Shown here: piece by piece, positions 35,898 through 47,800 of the stretch
Layout of the letters: every line of letters starts with the position of its first letter
Position numbering within the stretch: the first letter of the stretch is position 1
Assembly: GCA_036852015.1 (NCBI GenBank)
Contig: JAANDG010000295.1
Location: forward strand, 1-64,000
DNA from: Pelodera strongyloides
Taxonomy: Eukaryota; Nematoda; Chromadorea; Rhabditida; Rhabditidae
DNA length: 64,000 nucleotides
Direction: 5' to 3'
Translations under genes and position numbers: made by a program
The notes under the pieces: model-generated
What the model was told of the DNA's origin: nothing
Database searches by the model: none
What the model saw: only the letters and a program-made list of their open reading frames with translations

Positions 35898-38800
35898 TCA
35901 TGAAACCATCTTGGATATCGTGCCTTTGTAAGCGTTTAGCTCAACAAGTTCACCTAAAATGAATGTTTTGAGAGTTTGAGGTTTTAGGGAATGTTTTGGA
36001 GCATACCGTTGGGCAGTAGTGTGTCGGTTTGTAGCTAAATGCTAGCCTCTGGAAAATTTGCATATGATAAGAAAATCCTATGTATCCTATGCTAATTTTG
36101 TACGATCCGGCAATCGTACAAAATTAGCATAGGATACATAGGATTTGTTTATCATATGCAAATTTTCCAGAGGCTAGCATTTCGCTTTAAAGCGAAGCGG
36201 AAAAAGGAATTTGAAATGTGTAAATTTGAAATTAAAAATTTGGTAACGCCTCTGGTAAAACGCTGTGTTTCACTGAACAGTTATCAGAGGACTGCCAAGA
36301 GATGGAATACTTGTTCTGTGTTGACTCGTAGAATTATGGATAATTGTCCGATAATTGATAATACATATGGACTAACCTGTTCTAAACACATCGGTGGCGT
36401 GTGTGACTGCAATGAGACACGGGACTCCGTATTCGCGTGCTACGACAGCGCCTGGAGTTAAACAAAATAAGATTAAAGATACAAGAGTGGTAAATGAGCC
36501 TAGTTACCTGCTGTTCGGCATAGTGCAATAGTTGGACTACACAGGTGAGGAGGATTTTTTTTAACTAACCCTAACCCTTTTGGGGTAATGTACGAATACT
36601 CACGTTAATTTTTTCAAGGTAATTAAATGCATGGCCATTCAATTGTTGCTGGTCAACCTTTCATCATATTGATGCACACATTTTAGGTGTTAATAAATAT
36701 TTAATATTTAAATCGCTCCTCTGCGAAAGTACGGTATGCTTTTATTTTTCTCCAAATTAACTAGCTTTCCACAGAAAAATTAGCATACCATGGGAGAGTA
36801 GTCCTCCAATTTCTGTGACGACCCCGCCAACAATGGGAAAGAATGGAGACCAGCAGATATCGGTGAAGCGAGTGATGAGGATTTCACCAGGCTGAAGATT
36901 ATAGAAGTTTTTTTTGTGAATAAATTTATTTTGCCAATGCCGGTTCGCTAAGGTGCTGCAAGCTCTTGGCGCTATTGTAGCGCCTCGCCCACAGTGTGCC
37001 GCAGGTGCGGCTTTTCGGTTCCTATGCGCAACGGCGGACCATATTTCTGGGCACGGCGACTACGCGGGGGTTGCGTAGTCAAAATGAGATTGTATGTTCC
37101 CGTACCGTTTGGGGTGCTGGCTTGGGTTTTTATTATATTTGTTGCCGAGTTCAGTGATATATCTCCATAGACAGATGTTCATTGATAGAACGCATGATAT
37201 TTCTCTCAATACTCTCATTTAAACTTTTCCTTATATTACTGTAACTCTATTTACTTCTTTTTAAAATATTGACGTTTGTGTCTTTGCTCACCTCTTGCGC
37301 ATACTTAGAAGCGTACCCTAATGGCCTGTCCATGTATGCGATTCGCACTTGCGAAAATGACAAATGCCTGTCCATGTTCGAGTCAATGCAAATAACATGG
37401 CCACACAGCGATTTTGAATATAGTACGGATCTATTTCAAAATAGTACGGATTTATTTCACAGTAGTACGGATCTGCTACACTCTCGCTGCAGGACCACGT
37501 CAAAAGCGTTATTCGCATCGGTTACGGTAGGCAATTGACATGCATGTATTTGTCATTTTCGCAAGTGCGAATCGCAAACATGGACAGGCCATTATAATTT
37601 TCTTTCGTGACCCATTTCATTCCATACTTCACGGTTCTTGTACATCCAATATGGAAATCCTTGAATTTTTCTTCAGAATAACGTGAATGAGATTCTAACC
37701 TGGGTTTCTTTTGCTTCTTCTAGCGTGCGGGCAACTCTCGCTCTAGCTAACACTTTTCCTTCGCAAACTGCTGTTCCGCGAAGCTGAGCGACGGCTTTTA
37801 GGGCTTGATCATCAACAGGGGCGAGCTGGAAAAGGTCTCGTTTATGGTTTATGGCACATGATACATGATACCTTTCACGTTTCATAGTTATTTATTGTGG
37901 TATTGCCTTGACAAAACTTGTGCGCTTTTTATGTTCGTAATAAATGTTATGTTATGTTACTTTGTTCGGTAATGTATTTAGAACTTTTCTCTAACAAAAT
38001 TTCCAACTAATACGCTGTGAGCGCCGTCAGCAGGCAGTGAAAAGTATACTGTCATCTAACAATAAGTTAGTGCAGTACATTATGTAAGTTCTAAGTACAG
38101 TAAGTTCTATGTACAGTAAGTTCTAAGTACAGTAAGTTCTATGAACAGTAAGTTCTAAGTACAGTAAGTTCTATGTACAGTAATTTCTAAGTACAGTAAG
38201 TAAGCAAGTTGAAAGTACGGTATGGTTTCGCTCATCTCTTAGTATTCCTCACCGGTTCTACGCATCCCCAATAGACGTGCTTGTACTGAAGATTGCACTG
38301 CTTCGGGAAGAACTGACGTCTTCGAAGTGCGCTGAATTTAACAGATTCATAGGAAATGGAGGAACCATTTGGTGACGGTTCCCTGATTTTTGTCGAGGGC
38401 CAACCCATTTGGTGACGGTTCCCTGATTTTTGTCGAGGGCCAACCCATTTGGTGACGGTTCCCTGATTTTTGTCGAGGGCCAATCCATTTGGTGACGGTT
38501 CCCTGATTTTTGTCGAGGGCCAACCCATTTGGTGACGGTTCCCTGATTTTTGTCGAGGGCCAACCATTTGGTGACGTTTCCCTGATTTTTGTCGAGGGCA
38601 ACCCATTGGTGACGGTTCCCTGATTTTTGTCGGGGGCCAACCAACCCATTTGGTGACGGTTCCCTGATTTTTGTCGGGGGCCAACCCATTTGGTGACGGT
38701 TCCCTGATTTTTGTCGAGGGCCAACCCATTTGGTGACTTTCCAGTGATCAAGTTTCCTCAAAACCCGTCGTGAAGTGGACACCATACGGTCACCAATTGG

Positions 38801-41800
38801 TCAGTCGGTGTCATTGCCTTTTGGTGACCGGCCAACGACGGTTTTTCTATGGTTTCGGCAATTATTTTGTTTTCCTGCGTTGCATATGCAGAAAGCATGG
38901 CATTCATATAATTTAATTATGGTCGGAGACTTTTCGAGAACTTGCCATAAAAAGTGCTGTCTTGACGTTGAAGTATTTTTTTCTTAAATAAAAAATGGGT
39001 TTCAAATATTCAAATCCTATTATAATTGATTTTAATTCTCTGTCTTGGCACTTCTCCACAAAAAGTACAGAATTCGAATCACAGATAAATTTCGAATCAC
39101 AGATTTAGGTTTTCATAATAAGTTTGCACGTACCGTGCAATCAATTTCGGCGATCGAGTCCGAACGAGGACGCTGACTTCATCAATAGTGAAGAAAAAGA
39201 GCAGGTCTGCGTCAGGAATCAGACCCTGAAGAAATAGAGCTAATTTTCAGGAATACAAAATGGGGCTGGAGGTTCTATTCAGTTGGCAATCAGAGGCCGT
39301 ATTCATCAACACACAGGGAGCCCTCCCTAGGTCACGGCGCTCTGAATGTCTTCTGCTCGCGCGCTGTCTACGCACTATCTAGCTCCCTGGGGAGGCCAGG
39401 GAGAGCTCCCTGCGTGTTGGTGAATACGGCCTCAGGACAGTTTTCGTTCGTTTCCTGAGACCATACTCACCACTCCGAGTCCGTCGGGGAAATATTCCCT
39501 GCGGACAGAAAATAACATCCAAAATGTGAGACCCGCAGAGAAAAAGGCGGGGAATTCCCCATGGGGAACTGACTGGTGAATATGACTTCTTCCATAAGCT
39601 ATAGCAATAAGCATTCGGTCCCTCCCTGGGACCTGGGACTCACCACTTCTTGAAGCTTTTCGGCAAGAGTTTTCATGTTGGCACGGAGGGAAACAGTGCC
39701 ACGCACTAGAAGATCCTTGGCTTCTTCCCTGAATGGTGCAGATTGGAGGTATACTTAATTTTATGACGTTGTTTCATTTTGCTTAGGCTTAGGCTTAGTT
39801 TAGTTAGAGCCAAATATGAAAACCAAAATAGTGAATTTGTTTGCAAATCATAAGTTTTCATGAAGTGAGAAACGAGCGAAATGAAAATATAAACATGCGT
39901 AGAAATGCAGTCGGTCAGGTCTGCCCCGCTACAATATTTATTCACTATTTTTCTACGTTTTTCCAAATGATTAGCTGTCTCAATTAACAAACCTCATAGC
40001 GACGAAATGATGTGTTTGCTTTACCATGTATTGAAGTAGTTTCCTGAAAATGAGGGCTGTACAACGTTTACCCTTCCATTCTCTCTTTCCCTCTCTCTCT
40101 CTGTCTCGCTCTGTCTCTCTCTCTCATCGTTTTCTAACCTCACTCACGGTCTCACTCATACTCATCTCTCGCTTCGCCTCCATCCATAAACCTCTTTCTC
40201 TTCAACATCCCTCTCTAATTCTGCTCACCTTGCAATGCCAGTTTTCTTATGCTTCAGTTGGTTGATAACATCCACAGATTGAGATTCTTCAATTACATCG
40301 AGAAGTTTCGGGTTTGACATCATTGTCTGAAATAATTATATACATGGATATGAACCAGATTTCGCAGCTAAATAAAGATCATAAGAACCAAACTCGGCGT
40401 GCAAGCGCCGTCCGAAAATGCATTTGGCAACGTGGAGCGTGTAAAATGAAGGCCGAATATGATTGGCTCGCAATTCAGCTAGCCAATTTCACGCCGCTTG
40501 TATGCCGCAACGTCGCCGCAAGCGGGCCAACTCTAGCCTTACAGTACCTTGAGAGTAGTAACCAATAGTTCCGTGTCCTCGGTCCATCCTTTCGTGCGAA
40601 GATCTAGTTCGAAAGGTCCGCGATGTCCGTGCTTTGTGAAGAAATCTGGATGAGAATGTATGTATATGAACATCTATACAATTGATTCAAATTGATTCAA
40701 AAACACACGATGGTTTTTATTCGACCAGTTTCGGCTTTACGCCACCATCAGGAACACCATACTGCAAAAAAAAACGAAAACTGTAGTAAATTGAAAAAAT
40801 TACGATGCTCTGATTATATCATCTATCTGTTGAAAATGACGGCATCCCTCAAGCAGCACGCCAACAAACAAATATGTATACAATTCAAATACTGTACACA
40901 ATTTATGCTATTTTTTATACTTCTGCGGTTCGTAATCGCACCCGCAATAGACACACTGGATTTTGCATGCCGACGTTTTGAATACCTGTTTTCTTTAGAA
41001 ATTAACATGATACTTTGAGCAATACACAATACACTAGAAGTAATCCGCCCTGATGGTGTCGCAACGATGAAACGTTGGCAGTAAAGACAATTTTACATAT
41101 ACATCTTTGATTTTTATTCCGGGAGTTAAATGCTCGAAGATCCACCTTGTCGAGAAGTAAGGTTCCTTTTATCATTATAAAAATCTACCCTGTATAAGCT
41201 CCGAAGTATCAGTGCTAGCATGCAAAAGTTCCACTGCGAGTTCACCAGATAGAGCAGTAAACTCATCTTTTATCGAACTTTGAGCGATAGCACGAGCGAT
41301 TTTCTGAAGAAAGTCTTTGAGTTAATGTTTACTGGTGTTATTAATATATTTGGATTTCTCGGTTTCCCTGTTTTACGCGCAGACTTGATTTTATGTTCTA
41401 CTTACTCTTTTGCTTTTACACCCCCACTGGTAAAATTCCTCGTATGCGACTGGGCTCGAATTATATTAAAAATGAGTTTAGTTGGAGAAGACCAAATGAA
41501 CTTTATTTTGTTTAAAGGGATAGGTTCATCTCAAATCACCTCTCATTTTATTGTTTTTTGTTGATAATAGCCCAAATATCATTCACAATGAAAATTAAAT
41601 CAATCACAGAACAATACACCACGCAGAAGAAGCTTCCGTTCTTGGAAGCTAGTTGATCGGAAGCCAAAATCTAAACGCAAAAACTAATACCGTACCCAGA
41701 TCGTGCGGGCCAATGGCAATTAGCCAAGCTACAAACTACACTCGGCAGGCCATTATTTTCCACGGTGTGGTATCATTTAATTAGCTGTTGCCTAATTGCC

Positions 41801-44800
41801 ATTTGCCCGCCAGATTTGTGTACGGTATTATTTTTTGACTTTAGTTTTTGGCTTCCGATCAGCTAGCTTCCAATAAAGGAAGCTTCTTCTGCGAGGCGTA
41901 CTGTTCTGTGATTGTTTTAATTTTCATTGTGAATGATATTTGTGCTATTATCGATAAAAACAATAAAACTAGAGGTGATTTGAGATGAACCTATCCCTTT
42001 AAACTTTGCGTGAAGAGGCAAGTATTTTCATTACCTATTGAGCATTTAATGCACTTTTAAGTGTTGGGTGAAACACCTAAATTTTAATAGTTTGTGCCCG
42101 TAAAATCTGCATGTTGCATTGCTTTCTCTGATTGTCTTTGTGCGTAACAAATTATAATTATTAATTATTATTATAATAAATCGTATATACCTGTAGGGAA
42201 GCCGGCACATCGGCGCTAAGAACTGCAGCCGAGGAATTTCCGAATAACTTACTGATATCCGATAGCATATCTTCTGTCAAATCTCCACCTAAAATAACAC
42301 TCCGGGATAACCTTATGTAGGCAACCAGTTAAAGCGAAGTACCAGCCCGTTTTTGAAACGCACCGTGACTGAATTTTTACTTATTTATGCTAAGTTGCTC
42401 GAATTTAGCTCGATTTTTTTAATTTATGCTCATTTGCATAAGCTGCGAATGCTGGTCTATCCTATGTGTTTCAAAACCCGCCCGGTATTTCGCTTCAAAG
42501 GGTTTTTGGTATATGATCATCGCCCCAGGAAGCGATCTCTTGACTCCATGATGTTTCGATGCTTTACCTATATTTAATTTGGTTTACCTAAATTTGATGT
42601 GAATAACAACTTACGATCGGATCCTCGGATAATCATCGCCACAATTATGTACGTAAACGATGAACAGGAAGTGATGAGACCGTGCTGGTGAATTAGCTAA
42701 ATTATCCATGCAAAATTAGCGATTGTGTACCAGAAGAGACAGAATCCGAGCGGAAAAACCAATGGAACAGGTAATTAGTAGAATTCTTGAAACATTGTGA
42801 AAACTATGTAATAAATGATCTTTGAAAATCGTCGCGCGCTTCAAAACTATTCCCGTTTTACTTAGCTGTATGTATAGTTGTTATAGCTTATAAGAAAGAC
42901 ACATTATAAATTACCAGACGGCTACCATCTGAAGCGTCTTTACATACTTATGAAACATAAAAAACTTAGATGAAAATCTCGTGAATGACGACTATCACAA
43001 ATAGGTTCTTTTGCATAATGATCTTCGATTGAGCTTAACACCCTTTTGTTTTAGCCAGCGGAACAATTTATGCTAATGGTTTCCGTGACGTGAGTCCTAG
43101 CCCACATTACAATTATTATCTTATTATATAAAGTTGGGAGCTTTGTTTGTTTGTTTGTTTGTTTGATTGATTGTGTGTTTGGATGATGTGTGTTACGCTA
43201 AGGAAGTAGTATTGGTTCAGTAGTTCATGTTCCCATGCCCTGAGCCATCTCACATCCCGAGCGCCCCTCTCACAAAAGTCCAAAAAAGGCTGCATATACG
43301 GAATGTGTGTGGTATATCGTTCGGGCGCGTCGGCGGCGCTCAAAGTACTTCGATTAAAATACAAAGAACATGCAAATCTAGAGCAACAAAAGAAGCAATA
43401 AAGCGAGGATTCTAGCATATGCTAATTTTTTGAATCACTTTTGAATCCACGTTTCACGTATGTATGAAATAAAATGTATCAGAAGGTCGCCTCAGGCGGC
43501 GTAGCCGTCTGGTTTTGTATAATAAGATAGTATATGACTAATTTCCAAGGCCAAGAAATTCAATTCGCTCACTTGCACGAGTAGACGGCGCTGTTCCTCA
43601 CAGTTGCTCAATAATTCTTCGTTTTGAGCATTCGTGGATTCCAATGTTTTGAGCTCTTTGGCTAGTATTTTAGCCTTGGCAATTGCCTTTTTGGAGTCCC
43701 AAAACATTCCCTGAAGAAGAAATTTTTATATAAATAATTCTAATTTCGATCGTTCACTAATTGCTAATCATCGGTCATCTGTTTGCATTTATATGTTCGT
43801 TTTTAATTTTCATCCTCGGATACACACACCTTTTTGTTTGGTACTTAATAATAAATAAATGAATAAAAAAGCTTGTGACGAAAGTGACGAAAGTTTTTCA
43901 TTGTTTTAAGTAAAATAAACGATGAAAACCACAGTTTATTTTGCTCAAAACAGTGTGTTTCAGCCATATCTCTTAGCTTCCCTAGTTTATCTTGTTTTAC
44001 TCACGTTATCGGAAGGTCGATCAATACTCGCCCTTTTTACCTAATAATATCTTAACCAGGGAATAATTCAAGAAACATTTTTTATGCTCTTTGTTTAAGT
44101 TTACCTTTGTACAATCAAACTAAATCATAAAAAACAAGGTGATCTTGTAGTGAACCCATCCCTACTTCAATACCCCCTCAGTTAATGAAACCCGAGCTTT
44201 TCCCGAGAAACTTTGCATTCTCGAGCTTTTTCCGCCTATTTCCCGAGTATTCTCCGACAAGTTTCTCGGGCCGAGCTCGGAAAATAGGCGGGCCGAGCTC
44301 GGGAGCAGTCCGTGCGAGCTTATTACCGTGGATTTTCCGAGCTTTTTCCGACAAATTTTCGTTTTCCGAGCTCGGGCCGACTAAAACCTAGTAGGAAACT
44401 AGTAAAAAAATTAGCTGGTTTTTCCGCGGGCCGAGCTCGTAAACAAAGATCATAGTTTATGTGAAAAATTCCCACCTTAATCATGTATCCGAGTTTAAAG
44501 ATTGGGAATAATGGGCTGAGTGGGGGATGTCTTTCCTTCCCGAGTTCGTACATCTCCGGCGTCAGCAAATTCGCCCCTCCGAGAGTGTACTCAGTGAGCG
44601 GATCGTGCTCCAGAACTTCCCACTGAGGGAGGAATAACTGAAAATATTTATTTATTTATTTATTAAATCACACCGAGGTGCGCATCAAATAATATGATGA
44701 AGAGAAAGCAAAGTACATATTACGAAACCATTTGTACTGTAGTCGATTAGCTATCGGGTAAAAGAAAAATGGAAAGGTGTATCATACAAGTGTGGATTGA

Positions 44801-47800
44801 CTACAGATTACTTGCTTGCAGCTGTTGCTTGGGTTCTAGTGTTCTAGTAACAGGTAGCATTGAAATCGTCGTATTCACTAATGTTTCTGTATTCATTGGG
44901 CACTGGACCGGAACTTGGTTGAACGTTTTTATTCTTTTTGTTGAACTTCTCGGTTTTACTTTGAGACGATGTCTTCCGATTAAAGGCACAGGCCCACGTA
45001 AAAAAGTTTCAACCAATTTCTCTATGATAAATCTCCCAGACTACTCAAATGTGGCTGTGAAATGTGAAATGTGGCCCCACACAGCAGCAAACCGAAGCTA
45101 AAATGAAGCATAAGAAGCTAAAGGAAACCGAAGACGTCGAGCAATTTGTCATCTGGAACTCGTCGCTTACTGCTCAGGACCTCTGCGGAACATTTCATAA
45201 GCAAACATTGAATCTGTATATTCACCCGTGCACGCGTAAAAGAATTTAAAGGAAATAACCCACTTCTCCAATGTTAAAGAACACCTTTTGTCGTGTGTTG
45301 TTCATCGACTTACTGTAGTGGAGAGGGAGAACTTTTATAGCGGCGAACGAGAGGAAGATACACTAAATTGTCATTAATGAGGCATCGCACAGTCACGGGA
45401 ATTGCCTTTCACACAACCTGGTGCACTCCGGCACACCCCGGCACACCCAGGCGCACCCCGGCACACCCAGGCGCACCCAGGTGCACCCCGGCACACCCAG
45501 GTCAGCCCAGGTGCACCCCGGCACACCCAGGTCAGCCCAGGTGCACTCCGGCACACCCCAGCTAGGCCTAGGGATTCGCTGTGACCTTCAAGCGCAGCAA
45601 TTGCGCGAAGTTGCGCGAAGATATTTAATCAACAACACAAGCTCTTGTTTACTTAATAATTTGTCATTCCAGATCTTCGAAACGTCCGTATTTTTCTCAT
45701 CAGCTCATTCTTCAGCAAAAAAAATGCCACAATAAAAATCAGCAGTACTAGAGAAATAATTTTATCACGCACGGATCAAGCAAGTAAAAAACTCACGTCG
45801 ATTGCCTTTTGGTACAAGACAAATGTTGAAGAAAGAGTTAGAGGTGTCATTGGCCGGGGCATAACTTCTCTGAACAAATACTTGCACTCTACGGCTCATT
45901 TTTTCTTTAATTTTTTTCCCTAAAGTAAAGAGCTCGATTTGAGAACGGAACTATAACTTATGAAATCCTTTATGATTATAAACTCAACAATTAATTTGAA
46001 GTTCCTTAAAGCGAAATACCGTCCGGTTTTGTGTTTTGAAACGCATCATGGACAGCTGAATTGTTACGTAACTATGCAAAATTGCTCGAATTTAGCTCGA
46101 TTTTTCCTTCCCATTTATGTTCATTTGCATAAGCTGCATAAGAATGCAGGTGTACTCGATGGGTTTCAAAAACCGGCCGGTATTTCTTAAGGGCTTTACA
46201 GTAAAAAGACTCTCATCGTTGAGAAATATACATAATTTTTAGGTCGCTCACCCAACATTTGCGGTAGTGAGCATTTCTTTGTTGGTTAGCATTCCCGAAT
46301 CGAATTCCGTAGTCAACTCGAATTCACTTTCACGATCCAATCCTGAAAATAAGTTATTTCCGTATTAGTTAAGTTAAATTAATACGTTACAAGTTACGTT
46401 ACGTTACAAGTTAAGTTACTTTACGAGTTACAAGTTACGTTACAAGTTAAGTTACTTTACGAGTTACAAGTTACGTTAAGTTACGGAAAGTTGGAAGTTC
46501 TGAATAAACTAGATTTTATTACTTACTTTTTTAGTGCTTGCTTGCTCTGCTTATTTCGTTACATATACTCCAGTTTTTCAACTTGTGGCACACAACTTAC
46601 GGTACCATTGGCGGATGTATAAATGACAATTCAAAAGTTAAATAGCGCACCAGTTATATTCCTAGTCTGTAGAAGGTAGACTCGTTCTCCGTCCACAATG
46701 AATTCAACGTCTTGCGGCGATGAAAAAGTTTCTTCGAGGAAAATTCCAATATCGAGAAGACGAGAGAGAAGGGAATTGGAGAGACAGCAGTGATCGGGCT
46801 GAAATATTTTCTCGAAGAATAAAGCGATATGGCACGTGGTTTCGTAAGTTCCTTGTATTAATGTTCCGTTCTGTGCTGCCAGTGCCCAGAAGAACATGGA
46901 ACTTGCTGCAGTATGACAAACCACATGTCATGCCGCTTGAAAGTCTGTCATCCTACATCAATCAGATGTGTTTCACCGAACAGAGAAATGGAAAATTGAT
47001 GAGAACAGCCAATTGCTTCATTACCATTTCCACGATTCCCCCACTTTTGTTCATTTTGATGGTGTCCGGTGTAGTGTTGCCACTGACAATTTCCTCTCCC
47101 ATACCAATCAGAGCATTGATGATTACAGTAGAATGGTCAGCGCTAACTGGATCGCACGTGAACATCACACCTGAATATTTGAATACAGTAAGCTGCGGAC
47201 TGTTAAAAAAAGATTAAAGCTATTACTGTAGGTTAGTCCAACATATACTGTATTTTTATTTTTGGTCGTTTCAAACCGAAAAAGTAGGAGCCTGAGGGAA
47301 AAGGAATTTTTTTTTTCGTGTTACTGATTTAGGTTAGAGCTAGAGTAGTCGATTATGTATGATTTTTGTATCTTAATATTATTTCGTCTTGTTTTCTAAA
47401 AGTTTGATTTGAAGAAAAAAATCAAAAGAAGAACCTGCAGTTCCCGCGACCATTGCCTGTACAACAACCGCCATCGGAGGGTCAATTCGCTGGCCGTAAT
47501 TTCTAAAAAAATATCTTTATTTACTAACCTGGTATTATTTCAAATTGCAATATCTGTTGCAAATTCTTTAATCCTCCAAGTTTACCCTATATTGAATTCA
47601 AAACTGTCTTATTGTTAGCATTTTCGCTTCCTACACTAGCCTTGACATTGAGGCGCAAACCAAGGCCTGCTAGCATGACGTACCTTCGGTATGAAATTAC
47701 TTCACGACGGAAATTGGAAGCCCAACATTGGAGAACTTTTTGTTCGATCTGAAAGATTTGTATTGGTTTACAGTAAAAATGTTTACAAAATCGGACATAT

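Noticed and set aside
38232..38785. 134-175 residue minus-strand ORFs (repeated KNQG/TVTKWV)
   Set aside because: They read through the 40-bp minisatellite; only the end (38253-38331) is a real exon, in a frame set by its neighbours.
46720..47217. 165-residue plus-strand ORF
   Set aside because: It is antisense to dikinase-like exons 46651-46798, 46836-46952 and 47025-47170, which have family motifs and splice sites on the minus strand.
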